From the NCBI RefSeq assembly GCF_002284575.1, contig NZ_NPKJ01000069.1, forward strand, positions 1 through 34,208: a stretch of 34,208 nucleotides of DNA. Reading direction: 5' to 3'. How positions within the stretch are numbered: the first letter of the stretch is position 1; each line of letters opens with the position of its first letter. The DNA is from Mesorhizobium temperatum. GTDB taxonomy: Bacteria > Pseudomonadota > Alphaproteobacteria > Rhizobiales > Rhizobiaceae. The notes below the pieces were generated by a model, which worked only from the letters and a program-made list of their open reading frames with translations, did not search any database and was not told the origin of the DNA. The position numbers and the translations under genes are program-made. Of the stretch, positions 1 through 8,665 are shown piece after piece.

Positions 1-450
1 GCACGCTGATCAGCCCGGCCCCCATGCCGGAGAGCGCGGCGACCAAGCCGTCAGCTACACCACTCCCTGGGACACGATCTCAGCCGGACATTGCCGCCGC
101 GCGACTTGAACTTCTGAACGCCAGGGCACATACACCCTGAAACCGGATGCCCGGCAGGAGACTGAGCTCACTGCCGGGCCGGGTACGCCTTGGGAGGTGG
201 CGTAAGTCAGCGGTTCTTCGGGGCCATGAGACGACTTCTCCTCAGTCCGAACGCCTTTTGCCGCAAGCGTTGCATGTACCGTGCCAAGGCAAAAAAGCAT
301 TTAAAAACAACTGATGGATCAGATTCTGTTACGTATCCGACATTGTCGGGTATCGGACAACGCTGAACGTGGCTGAATGGTGCGTGCTTTCCCGCAGGGT
401 TTGTGTCCGCTATTCCTTGAGACAGCGCCGGGCAACCGGGACCTGCTGCA
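1..450. other. Left-edge stretch without a convincing gene
   Basis: No complete gene is seen here. The first ~55 bases read on the minus strand as a short glycine-rich hydrophobic peptide (GLVAALSGMGAGLISV). It faintly resembles a membrane-permease segment such as TauE/SafE, but it is too short to assign. Positions 267-360 hold one copy of a diverged inverted repeat, listed separately. The remaining open frames have no recognisable domain and look like out-of-frame readings of decayed DNA. Confidence 0.4.
267..360 (-). repeat. Diverged ~95-bp repeat, left copy (inverted relative to 6155-6254)
   Basis: Read on the minus strand, this stretch resembles the plus strand of 6155-6254. Both begin with TTGTCSGAT, continue with GACAATGTCGGA, and end with a TTGGCACG(G/A)(T/C)ACATGCA-like block. 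The left copy contains the perfect palindrome CCGACATTGTCGG at 337-349. Alignment was by eye and the similarity is partial in the middle. It could be a recombination or resolution site, a regulatory region, or the eroded end of a transposable segment. The nature is unknown. Confidence 0.4.
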
Positions 451-560
451 CGCCAGGCACACCGTTCGACGCTGGCCTCATGCGCCAGCGCCTCCTGTGA
501 TAGCCTCTTTGTCTGTCGATGCTGTCGCAGATTACGGGCAAAGACTTCTCGAATCTCCAT
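450..560 (-). pseudogene. 5' fragment of an XRE-family (helix-turn-helix) regulator gene
   Basis: From the ATG at 560 the minus strand encodes MEIREVFARNLRQHRQTKRL followed by SQEALAHEASVER. This is the typical N-terminal half of a lambda-repressor-like XRE domain. After about 35 residues the similarity stops and unrelated sequence follows, so the second half of the HTH fold and the rest of the protein are missing. It diverges from the qseM relic at 661, which matches the arrangement of qseC and qseM at 10037-10653. However, the sequence is not close to that QseC, so it may be a different XRE gene. It is a relic and not expected to be functional. Confidence 0.6.
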
Positions 561-660
561 ACATGAGAGGCCAGCTCCTTGTAGAGCATCTCGCCACGCG
601 AGCATTTTCGACAAACGGGCGTGGTGGAAGCTCAGTCTAAAATGGTGAAGGCAAGAACCA

Positions 661-918
661 ATGCACGTAACTGGGACGCCGCGTGTCGTCGACGACGTAC
701 CCTGGGCAGAGAGCCTCACGGCCTACGACAGGTAGCATTTCACGATCTATCTGAGGATCCTGGACGCCTGCGCCGACAGCGAAGAGGAAATGGCCGATCT
801 TATTCTCGGCATCGTCCCAGCAGTTGAACCGGTCCGCGCCCGCAAGGCGCTTCGCAGCCATATCGACCGGGCGAACTGGATGGCGACGACCGGCTACAAG
901 GAATTGTTCGCCGGCTGA
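661..918 (+). pseudogene. qseM relic (DUF2285 antiactivator) with an in-frame amber codon
   Basis: Translation from ATG 661 gives an ~85-residue DUF2285-type protein closely matching the intact copy at 10402-10653. Shared segments are PWxESLTxYDR, HFTIYLRILDACAD and RANWM.TTGYKE. The codon at 733-735 is TAG where the other copy has GAG (Glu, in YDREHF), so a single substitution ends the frame after 24 residues. The other copy also has two extra residues after ACAD. In R7A-type ICEs, QseM is a small antiactivator that binds the quorum regulator TraR and the excision activator FseA. Here it belongs to a wholly decayed module (copy 1), with the fseA relic converging on its 3' end. Confidence 0.8.
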
Positions 919-934
919 CGCACAGCGCGGACTG

Positions 935-1743
935 TCACTTTTCAAACAGGAAATCTCTATACCCGCCATTCATGAGCGCGCGGCCACGAGAGACGGCGCG
1001 GCGGATACGGTCGCGCAGGTGATCGCGAGGATCCCTCCAGTCGGCGTGGACGCGCCGTTGACCGATCAGAGCTTCAGCGAGCTCACGATGTGACGCTCCG
1101 GCGAGCGATCCGTCGAGCGCACGAAGAACGAAGGTCAATCGGGGGCCGCGTTTTTCCGGCGGAAACAAGCGGGCGGGCAGCTGTTGACCCAGACTAAGAG
1201 CGTTGAGGCACTCGAGCGCCCACAAGCGATGCTTCGAAAGCATCGCGGGCCGCCTCGGCCCGCAGGTGAACTGGCTGAAGGATGTCCGCGCCCGAGACGG
1301 CGAGCTGAAGGCTGCGCTCCGCATGGCGAAGAAGAACGTGCTGGCTCTTGTCCGGCGCCAGCACGACCGTCGCACGACATGGCAATGCCGCGAGCTCGAA
1401 CGGCGATGTCGTCGAGGATGCAGACAGCTGTTCCGCAATGGCCGGCAGCACATGGACGCACCGGTGCGGACACCAGAACATGGCCGCACTGCGCCCGTAA
1501 GACTCGGCGAAACAGAACGCCCCAGCGCGACAGGTCGCCGGCCCACGCGATCACGTCGAGAAAGGATTCGCGAGACAGAGCATTGGCCTGCTGGCGCGCA
1601 GCGAGAAGATCACGCTGGAATGCCGGATTGCGGCGCAAGAACTCCCAGGCCCAGCCGCGCAGCGTCAGACGAGCGGTGTAATCGTATGAACTTTCATCCT
1701 GCCACTCAGCCTGATCAGCGCCAGTCACAAGAACTGTAGGCAT
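935..1743 (-). pseudogene. fseA relic (Msi172-Msi171-like, DUF2285 excision activator), copy 1
   Basis: The N-terminal part starts at ATG 1743 behind a GGGGAG ribosome-binding site and matches the Msi172-like start of copy 2 (SYDYTARLTLRGWAWEFLRR). At 1507-1512 the TTT-CGC frameshift site of copy 2 is preserved, but the following stop TGA has become CGA, so frame 0 reads on into nonsense. The C-terminal part (FAESYGRSAAMFWCP, then DUF2285 residues ending MNGGYRDFLFEK) needs the +1 frame. It is further broken near 1240-1250, where copy 1 has 11 nt between GAGGCG and TTTCGAAG and copy 2 has 16. In the family, FseA activates ICE excision; this copy cannot make the full protein. Confidence 0.8.
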
Positions 1744-1776
1744 GGCTGTGCTCCCCTGCCCCGAGGCCGTCCAAGG

Positions 1777-2079
1777 TCATGGCCACTTGGCGAAGCGCCG
1801 GCGCCGAAAGAACCGGACCGTCAATGCCACCGTTTCGTCGAACCGTGTGCCATTGGCACTGTCGAGGACAGGAGACGCACGAAACGGCAACCCGACCGTC
1901 GAAACCGCGCAGCAGCAACCAGCGCGGCCTGAGCGGGTCAAAGGAATCGATTTCCTAGCGGCTATCGGCTCCTGCGCCCCGTTCCAGACGTCCCTTGAAG
2001 GCTCGATAGAGCGGACGGTGGATTGCACGCCCTTCGTCGGCAAAGTTGTCGTAGAGTCGGGCGCAATAGGGTGGGTCAT
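1777..2079 (-). pseudogene. traI relic (LuxI-family AHL synthase) with large internal deletion
   Basis: The start at 2079 (MTHPIAPDS) matches the beginning of the copy 2 synthase (MIQLIAPDC). Further pieces can be followed across frames: the equivalent of the LRPHYLLLHSF region reads LLLRGFDGRVAVSC, and it is joined almost directly to the C-terminal RNGGIDGPVLSAPALRQVA. Most of the catalytic domain between them (roughly residues 75-185 of the intact protein) is missing, and there are frameshifts. No functional N-acyl homoserine lactone synthase can be made. The upstream tra box at 2138-2155 and ribosome-binding region are retained. Confidence 0.75.
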
Positions 2080-2137
2080 TAAATGCCTCCTCGGGGGAAT
2101 TCCCCGCTATTGGAGACGAACCTTCACGCTATGGCAT

Positions 2138-2155
2138 CCTGTGCAGTTGCACAGG
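2138..2155 (-). promoter_or_regulatory. tra box (TraR/LuxR-type operator) of copy 1
   Basis: CCTGTGCAGTTGCACAGG is an 18-bp near-perfect palindrome between the traR and traI relics. The equivalent site of copy 2 (12217-12234) differs by one base. Position and symmetry fit a LuxR-family lux/tra box driving traI on the minus strand. It is better conserved than the genes around it. Confidence 0.65.
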
Positions 2156-2166
2156 TGAAGCCGACT

Positions 2167-2716
2167 TATCAGTGAACCGAAAAAGCGAAACCGGCGAGAC
2201 GCGCAATGGCCTGTTTGGTGATGCTCGCCGAGCTTTCTCTGCGGCCGATATCGAGATGGAGCACGGCCGTGCGCTGCTTGAACCTGGGATGCAGCCGATT
2301 TCCCAGGCCGACTTGCCCCGCACTGCCCATTGCAGGCAGCGTCAGCGAGACACCACGACCATTCACTGGCAGGAGAGTTTGCGGCAATCGGAAATATCAA
2401 GACAGGTTGCGAGGACCTGAAGACCTTGTTCGTAGCGGTCCGCGCCCGGAAACGCTGGAGTGCGCTCTTCGGCGGCAAAGGTCATGGCGGCAACACTGAT
2501 GATCGGGATTCTCACACCACAGCAGGTGCCAAACTGCGCGCCTTTCTTGGAAAACCTTCTGACGGGCGGATCTCCATGGAATAGGATCCGCCACAGCATG
2601 CACGCGAGAAATCCGCCTCTCCTGGATGCCTTCCGTGAACTGCTCCCCATTTCGACCGGATAGTCGGCGTAAGCAGAAAGGCTCAAGCTCAGGCCTGAGG
2701 ACAGGCTTATGTCCAA
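2167..2716 (-). pseudogene. traR relic (LuxR-family quorum regulator), copy 1
   Basis: Segments of a TraR-like autoinducer-binding domain can be read: FGTCCGVRIPII, AAMTFAAEE and DRYEQGLQVLATC. Further on, in other frames, come the LuxR helix-turn-helix pieces (GVSLTLPAM and GKSAWEIGCIPG), with the end of the protein near 2170. Several frameshifts and a stop after KLSCQ at 2363 break it, and the N-terminal third is unrecognisable. The family binds N-acyl homoserine lactone and activates traI through the tra box. This copy is dead, but its DRYEQGL stretch shows what the disrupted site in copy 2 looked like before its base loss. Confidence 0.7.
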
Positions 2717-2804
2717 CGAATACGGCTTCCATGATGCGTGTCGTCGCTGTCATCCAGGATCGGTATCGACCGCAAATGTGTTGTTTGCATATCGGTTTGA
2801 ATCG

Positions 2805-4073
2805 CTATGTGCGATTCCCCGGTCTTCCGGAGACACGAACTGCGCCGCTAGCAATCAGCGCATCAATGCGATCTCGATTGATTCCAGTCTCGCGCAGAAC
2901 CTCCACTGAATGCTCGCCGAGATCGGGGGCAGGCCGATCGAAAACGAGCGCAGAGCCTGAAAGCTTCAGCGGCTCCACGGCAACGCGATAGCGGCCGCCG
3001 TAGCTGTGTTCGACCTCGCGGACCAGTTGGCCAGCCACATCGGGATCCGCCAGCGCCTGATCAATGCTGCGTACAGGGGCAAGCAGGATACCTGTGGGTG
3101 CAAGGCGCGTAAGCGCATCATCGCTCGTCAGCTGACGCAGACGACCTGACAGGATACCGGCGATCTGGTCCCGGTTTGTCCAAGCGCCCTTCCCCTCCAG
3201 CAGCGGTATGATCTGCTTACTGAGGCCCAACGCGGCGGCAAGATCGGGGAGGGATGCGGGGTGAGCCACCAGGGCAATCGCGCCGTCCAAGGTGGAATAG
3301 ATGCCGTAAGGCGCCGGCTGGTGACTGTGGCTAATGCCATTTCGCCCTCGACTTGCCCGCTCCTGTGCGTTCAGCGCATAGCAAGATTCCGACGCCAGCA
3401 AGTGAAGTGCGCACGACATCATATCCACACGCACCCACTGACCAAGCCCTGTCTGATCGCGCTGGCGCAACGCCGCCTGAACGCCGATGACTGCTTGTGA
3501 CGCCGTGTAGGTATCAACAATGTAGGCACCGGCAGGAACGGGCGGGCCATCGGCTGCCCCACCCAGGCTGGCGATGCCTGACAGGGCTTGAATGATCAAA
3601 TCCAGTGCCGGCTTGTTTCGGCTTGGGCCTGCCGGATCATAAGCAGCTATCGAGCAATAGATTATTCCAGGATGCTCCGCGAGAACCGCCGAACTGCCTA
3701 TACCCATCCGCTCCAAGACCCCGGGTCGGAAATTTTCCAGAATGACATCCGCCCGGGAGATCATCTCGCGGATGACCGCTTGCGCCTCAGGCCTTTTCAG
3801 ATCAATGGACAGTGAACGCTGGTTGCGATTCATGCCGAGGAAATAGGGACTGGGTGCGTCCGGATCGGCCGTCGGTTCCTTGATCCCAGTACGCTGATAA
3901 TCGCCGGCCGGAGCCTCAATCTTGACGACTTCCGCCCCAAGCGAACCAAGATACTGCGCTGCGATTGGTCCTGCCGCATAGTGCGTGAATGCCAAGACGC
4001 GAATACCCTTCAGTGGACGCACCTGTTCGTCCTCCTGCGGGCGGGCGTTCGCTCCTATAGAAGTATTTTGCAT
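2805..4073 (-). CDS. CaiB/BaiF (family III) CoA-transferase
   Basis: The 422-residue product has the full length of family III CoA-transferases, which move CoA between carboxylic acids in the cytoplasm. The N-terminal fold begins at about residue 20 (LKGIRVLAF, GAEVVKIE). The conserved DLK and ENFRPGV motifs follow at about 91 and 113. The likely catalytic aspartate is D158 in PALDLIIQALSG. The ATG at 4073 has GGAGG seven bases upstream. A second, unrelated-looking member of the same family lies upstream on the same strand (255-nt gap), so the two may be co-transcribed and activate a common substrate. The acid used cannot be told from sequence. The pair sits between two copies of an ICE quorum-sensing module. 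Confidence 0.9.
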   Translation of the reverse strand: MQNTSIGANARPQEDEQVRPLKGIRVLAFTHYAAGPIAAQYLGSLGAEVVKIEAPAGDYQRTGIKEPTADPDAPSPYFLGMNRNQRSLSIDLKRPEAQAVIREMISRADVILENFRPGVLERMGIGSSAVLAEHPGIIYCSIAAYDPAGPSRNKPALDLIIQALSGIASLGGAADGPPVPAGAYIVDTYTASQAVIGVQAALRQRDQTGLGQWVRVDMMSCALHLLASESCYALNAQERASRGRNGISHSHQPAPYGIYSTLDGAIALVAHPASLPDLAAALGLSKQIIPLLEGKGAWTNRDQIAGILSGRLRQLTSDDALTRLAPTGILLAPVRSIDQALADPDVAGQLVREVEHSYGGRYRVAVEPLKLSGSALVFDRPAPDLGEHSVEVLRETGINRDRIDALIASGAVRVSGRPGNRT

Positions 4074-4328
4074 TTGAGTGCCTCCGTTCGCCTGTTCCTT
4101 GCCGGTTTATAGTTGCGGTTGTTTGTCGAGATGTGCTCGCAGACTCCACCGACTCGCGCCCGTCCCGAACCCAGGCGGCAAACGCGGCGCACGCGTCAGC
4201 GCCAGCGCGGCACCAGCATGTCGCCGCGATATGGACCAGCGTGCATGGAATGCCTATGGCCGAGCCGTCGGGGAACTGCTCAAGACGCGGGCACTCCGAG
4301 GAATACAAGAGAAGCAGCCAGCGGCTGA

Positions 4329-5459
4329 TCAATTCGGGCGGTGGAGTCGGGTCCCGCTGGATTCGCAACGAGACAAGATTTCCTGAGTGTGCTCGCCGAG
4401 CTCAGGCGCAGGAAGCCGAATTCCGGTTTTGTAACAGTCGAATTGCAGCGGCTGCTTCACGTGCCATTCGCCGCCGTCCTCTGGGCTAAGCCGGACAAAT
4501 AGGTCTCGTGCGCGCAACTGCGGATCTGTTGCGACTTCATTTAGGTGAAGCACTTCGCCCCAAGGAATTTCGATCGTACTGAAAATATCTGCCCACGCCT
4601 CTCGTGTTTCCTTGGCGATAGCGGCAGCAAGTTGCGCGCGATAGTCAGAAGCGTATTGCACCCGGTCCTGATGGCTTGCGGAGGCCAGTTGTGCCAGACC
4701 AGTCGCCCGGCACAAAGCCTGCCAGTAGTGATCTTCCTGCACGATGCTGAGCGTAATGAGCTTGTTATCTGCGCAAGCGAACGTCCCATTGGCGGGTTCG
4801 TCCGTGTATACCTCTGCCATTGGTCTTCCGTTTAGGCTCGCATAGAGATACGGCGTCATCCATGACACCAGACTATCGGTCATAGCCAGATCGATGTAGC
4901 AGCCGTGTCCGGTTCGCTCCCGCGCCAGTAGAGCCGAAACGACACCCAGTGCTGCCAGGGTACCCGAGGCGAGATCGGCAAGGGGCAATTGAAACTGTGT
5001 CTCGGGGTGTCCGGTTCGACCCTGCTGAAATAGAACCCCGGCCAACCCTTGGCAGGAGAGGTCGTGGGCTGGGCGCCTGCGGTAAGGGCCATTCTGACCG
5101 AAGCCAGTCAATGAGAGATATATCAAACGGCGATTTACTGGACTGAGTTCCTCGTAACTCAATCCGAGTTTTTTCATTACGTCCGGCCTATAGCCTTCGA
5201 TGAGAACGTCTGCAGTTTTACTCAACTCAAATAAGGATTCCTGACCGGCTGCTGACTTGAGATCAAGGACGACACTTCGCTTGTTGCGGCTCAACGAGGA
5301 AAAAAGGCTTTTCTGCTTTCGAGCCGGATCACCTCCGTTTGGCCTTTCGATAAGAGTGACATCTGCGCCTAGATCTGCAAGTAGCAAGGTGGCATAAGGG
5401 CCAGGGTATTGTTCCGCCAGGCTGAGTATCCTCACTCCTTCGAGTGGTGATGCGGTCAC
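4329..5459 (-). CDS. CaiB/BaiF (family III) CoA-transferase or alpha-methylacyl-CoA racemase-like enzyme
   Basis: The 376-residue protein shows the family start (LEGVRILSLAEQYPGPYATLLLADLGADV broken over residues 6-34), the substrate loop EGYRPDVMKKLGL at 88-100, and HDLSCQGLAG with D133 as the expected catalytic aspartate. The His-Asp pair there also recalls alpha-methylacyl-CoA racemases of the same fold, so CoA transfer and racemisation are both possible. The start is GTG 5459, with AGGAGG five bases upstream. It is the promoter-proximal gene of the pair with 2805-4073. Base composition is somewhat less GC-rich than in the neighbouring peptidase gene. Confidence 0.85.
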   Translation of the reverse strand: MTASPLEGVRILSLAEQYPGPYATLLLADLGADVTLIERPNGGDPARKQKSLFSSLSRNKRSVVLDLKSAAGQESLFELSKTADVLIEGYRPDVMKKLGLSYEELSPVNRRLIYLSLTGFGQNGPYRRRPAHDLSCQGLAGVLFQQGRTGHPETQFQLPLADLASGTLAALGVVSALLARERTGHGCYIDLAMTDSLVSWMTPYLYASLNGRPMAEVYTDEPANGTFACADNKLITLSIVQEDHYWQALCRATGLAQLASASHQDRVQYASDYRAQLAAAIAKETREAWADIFSTIEIPWGEVLHLNEVATDPQLRARDLFVRLSPEDGGEWHVKQPLQFDCYKTGIRLPAPELGEHTQEILSRCESSGTRLHRPN

Positions 5460-6301
5460 TAGAACCTCCTGCCAATTTTTTCCAAATGTTGAACACCGCG
5501 TTTGTGACGCACCGCTATTACGATGGAGGTTACCCTATTCGATGTTGCAACAGTGATAAGAGTTCGTTAAACATCGTAACTCTGCGATCAACAACGATTG
5601 TCTTCTGGTCCATTCACGTATGCACGTATGGAAGGTCGATGGTGAGATCTTGTGTCTCCCAGCCACCTATGTGTTCGACAGGGCTATTGCCATTACGGCT
5701 GGCCGACACGATCGCCAAGGCCAAAGCACTTCTTAGTCCCCGTCCCAATTCAACATGGGGCTCAAGATGCTCGGCAAGCGCCCCGTAAAGGACGCGCAGG
5801 GCGGCGGCTCTACCGCTCTGCACGATGCCGAGGTGAGCCTGGCCAGCAAGAGCCATCGCAAGCTGCCCATTGCCCTTGCGCCGCTTCACCGTGGAGCGCC
5901 AGGGATCGATCGCGCCTCATGTCCATGATGTGCCTGGACACTCCTGCCCTGGCGGTGTGTAGATCATATGCGCAGCCGGTCTTCGTCGCTCAGATCGTCC
6001 GCCAACAAATCGGTATCTGCCGATCGAAGCCGGATACGGGATGCATTGCAGCAGATGGTCCCAACCAACTTCGGTGTGAGCTTCACTGCTGGAGTTTGCA
6101 GGGTCTCCTGCGAGCTCACACACGAGGTCGATCAGGCGCTTACCCGTGCAGTCATTGTCGGATCTATGACAATGTCGGACATGAGACACAGCGCGATCAG
6201 AGCGATCGCATTGTTCTGAAACGATTTTCCTGGTTGGCACGACACATGCAGTCCTATGCGCAAACGCACTGCCGCGCCGCACCAACTAGAAGAACTCATC
6301 C
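5460..6301. other. Gene-poor stretch between the CoA-transferase and peptidase genes
   Basis: About 840 bases lie without a recognisable gene. The first 150 bases are AT-richer and probably hold the promoter of the minus-strand CoA-transferase genes. A 91-codon minus-strand frame (5614-5889) is rich in alanine and leucine but matches nothing I know. An overlapping plus-strand frame beginning GLKMLGKRPVKD near 5757 is equally uncertain. Positions 6155-6254 hold the right copy of the diverged inverted repeat. The stretch looks like eroded DNA. Confidence 0.5.
6155..6254 (+). repeat. Diverged ~100-bp repeat, right copy (inverted relative to 267-360)
   Basis: The plus strand starts TTGTCGGAT, contains GACAATGTCGGACA, and ends in GGTTGGCACGACACATGCAG, matching the minus strand of 267-360. 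TGTCGGA appears twice, 17 bp apart. The two copies would bracket the copy 1 quorum module and both CoA-transferase genes. Similarity was judged by eye only. Confidence 0.4.
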
Positions 6302-6403
6302 ATGATCACGCTCGCCGAGCCTGCGGCCGTCGCCGCAAACACTGAGCTTTCCCGAGCGGACGGAAGCCTTTGCGCTTTCATTCTTCAGGTTGTCCGGACA
6401 TGA
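6302..6403 (+). CDS. Possible 33-codon leader ORF overlapping the peptidase start
   Basis: An ATG at 6302 opens a 33-residue frame (MITLAEPAAVAANTELSRAD and on). Its TGA overlaps the ATG of the peptidase gene in an ATGA junction at 6400-6403. The overlap would couple translation to the peptidase, which lacks a strong ribosome-binding site of its own. No function or similarity is recognised and the upstream ribosome-binding signal is weak, so it may be chance. Confidence 0.3.
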   Translation: MITLAEPAAVAANTELSRADGSLCAFILQVVRT

Positions 6404-8487
6404 CTGCATTCGATTTCCGTCCAACTCTGAATGCTCCCGACGATGATCCCTATCTTTGGCTTGAAGATATAGAAGGCGAACGGGCACTTGACTGGACCGC
6501 CAGCCAGTCGGCCAGGACACTGGGGCACTTCGGTGGAACGCAATTCGAGCGCGACCGCGCGGCCCTGACAGCGATTTTCGACCGTCCCGACAAGATTCCC
6601 CCGATCAGGCGCCGCGGTCAGTACCTCTACAATTTCTGGCAAGATGCCCGTAATCCGCGCGGACTGTGGCGCCGGACCACCCTTGCCGCCTACATGAAGG
6701 CGTATCCCCAATGGGAGGTACTGCTCGATCTGGACGCCCTCGCCGTTAGCGACGGAGAGGACTGGATCTGGGGCGGCGCGTCGATCGAGCCGGAGAGACG
6801 GGAAAGAGCCGTTCTGCGCCTGTCGCGCGGCGGCAGCGATGCGGTCGTGCATCGCGAATTCGATCTGGGGTCTCTGAGCTTTGTCGCCGACGGTTTCAAT
6901 CTCCCGGAGGCCAAGGGCGGCATTGAATGGCTCGACCCTGACACGCTTCTGCTTTCCAGTGCGCTTGGTGATGGCATGGCCACCCGCTCCGGCTACGCGC
7001 GCACCGTTCGGTTGTGGAAGCGTGGCGCGGATCCGCTCACCGCAGCGGTAATCTTCGAGGCCGATTCCGAATCCCTCGGCGTATCTGGTCATTTGGACCG
7101 CACCGCCGGGAGCGAGCGCCTTTGGTTCATCGAGACGCCGGCCTTCTTCGAAATGATAGGTCATATCGGCGACAGGAGCGGGCCGAAGATGCAGATCGAC
7201 CTTCCGCGGGACGCCCGGTGGAATGGATTCGGCGACTGGCTCGCGGTAAGGCCGCGCAAGCCCTGGACTGTGGGAGGGACGACCCATGCCGCCGACGCGC
7301 TGATCGGCATCTCGCTTTCCTCTTTCATCGCCGGCGAGCGCGTTTTTAGCACGCTGTTTGAACCAGGCGACAGGCGCGCCCTGCAGTCATGCTTCTGGAA
7401 GAACGGGAAGCTCATCATCTCCTACCTCGTCAACCTCGTTCCGCGTTTCGAGCTGTTCATACCTGGCCGCCAGGAGTGGACGCGCCAAGCCCTGGACACC
7501 ATGCCCGCCGAAGGGACTGTTCACCTCTGGCCGCTCAATCAGGAACGTCTCGACACCAATGGAGAGATCCTCGTTTCGGCTCAGGACCCGATCACGCCGC
7601 CGCAGCTTTTTCTGTTCGACCTCAATGCCGCGCCACCTCTCGGCGCCCCAGTGATCCTGAAGCGCAGTCCGGAGGATTTCGACGCATCCGGACTGGTGGT
7701 TACGCGCCACGAGGCAGTCTCGATTGATGGTGAGATGATCCCCTATACGCAGGTCGGCCCAGCGAACGGGAACGGGGATGCACCGGTTTACCTCACCGCC
7801 TACGGCGGGTTCGGCATATCGCTCCTGCCCTACTACAACTCCTCGCTCGGCAAGCTGTGGCTCGAACGCGGCGGCACGTGCGTGGTGGCGAACATCCGGG
7901 GCGGCGGCGAGTTCGGCAGCCGTTGGCACGACGCCGGGCGCAGACAGGGCAAACGTCTCGCCCATGACGATTTCGCCGCCGTTGCCGCCGACCTCGTGCG
8001 AAGGGGCATTACACGGCCGAGGCGGATTGCCGCCGAGGGCGCCTCAAATGGCGGCCTCCTGATCGCCAATATGCTTACCCGCTATCCTGAGCGTTTCGGC
8101 GCGCTGTTCTGCACAATTCCGCTTATCGACATGCGCCGCTACACCAAGCTTTTGGGCACAGCCGGGATTGACGAATATGGCGATCCCGACAAGCCGGAGG
8201 ATTGGACTTTCCTCAAGGAAATCTCCGCCTATCACGCCGCGACGCCGGGACAGCCCTATCCGCCGATCCTGCTCGCCACCACAAAGCGGGACGACCGAGT
8301 CCACCCGGGCCACGCGCGTAAGATGGCCGCAAAGCTGCAGGCTCTTGGCTATCCCGCTTACTTCTATGAGCCCAGCGCGGGCGGGCACAGCTACGGCAAG
8401 GACAATCGCGAGAGAGCCGCATTCATTGCCCTTGGCAACAATTTCCTTCGCAGTGCCATCGGCTGGCAAGACGATCGCGTTCGATAG
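6400..8487 (+). CDS. Prolyl oligopeptidase family (S9) serine peptidase
   Basis: The 695-residue protein has the two-domain plan of the S9 prolyl oligopeptidase family. An N-terminal propeller region begins DDPYLWLEDIEGERALDW, and a C-terminal alpha/beta-hydrolase domain starts at about residue 460. The catalytic triad is visible: S549 in GASNGG, D631 in KRDDRVHP and H663 in AGGHSYG. The oxyanion-side motif YGGFGISL and NIRGGGEFG are also present. No signal peptide is seen, so it should be cytoplasmic and cleave short peptides, perhaps after proline. The ATG at 6400 was chosen because the family usually starts just before DDPYLWLED; a TTG at 6370 would add ten residues. The ompW gene follows 178 bases downstream. 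Confidence 0.93.
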   Translation: MTAFDFRPTLNAPDDDPYLWLEDIEGERALDWTASQSARTLGHFGGTQFERDRAALTAIFDRPDKIPPIRRRGQYLYNFWQDARNPRGLWRRTTLAAYMKAYPQWEVLLDLDALAVSDGEDWIWGGASIEPERRERAVLRLSRGGSDAVVHREFDLGSLSFVADGFNLPEAKGGIEWLDPDTLLLSSALGDGMATRSGYARTVRLWKRGADPLTAAVIFEADSESLGVSGHLDRTAGSERLWFIETPAFFEMIGHIGDRSGPKMQIDLPRDARWNGFGDWLAVRPRKPWTVGGTTHAADALIGISLSSFIAGERVFSTLFEPGDRRALQSCFWKNGKLIISYLVNLVPRFELFIPGRQEWTRQALDTMPAEGTVHLWPLNQERLDTNGEILVSAQDPITPPQLFLFDLNAAPPLGAPVILKRSPEDFDASGLVVTRHEAVSIDGEMIPYTQVGPANGNGDAPVYLTAYGGFGISLLPYYNSSLGKLWLERGGTCVVANIRGGGEFGSRWHDAGRRQGKRLAHDDFAAVAADLVRRGITRPRRIAAEGASNGGLLIANMLTRYPERFGALFCTIPLIDMRRYTKLLGTAGIDEYGDPDKPEDWTFLKEISAYHAATPGQPYPPILLATTKRDDRVHPGHARKMAAKLQALGYPAYFYEPSAGGHSYGKDNRERAAFIALGNNFLRSAIGWQDDRVR

Positions 8488-8665
8488 GTAGGCGCAACCC
8501 AGACAAAGGCAACGTTTCACGAAGTCAGCACAGATCGATTATTGCGGGAACGCGCAAACACAGTCTCAGGTAAGAGGAGCATTGGCATCCGCAATCTCAA
8601 GTAATTCTAGCAGTATTCGTAATAGTACATCGCATCATTTCTGAAGATAAAGGAGAGAGAATATC

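Noticed and set aside
6155..6254. nod box
   Set aside because: GAAACGATTTTCC recalls part of the nod-box consensus, but the other conserved blocks and spacing are absent.
6385..7287. 300-codon minus-strand frame opposite the peptidase gene
   Set aside because: It is the antisense of a gene with full catalytic motifs in GC-rich DNA, where long antisense frames are expected.
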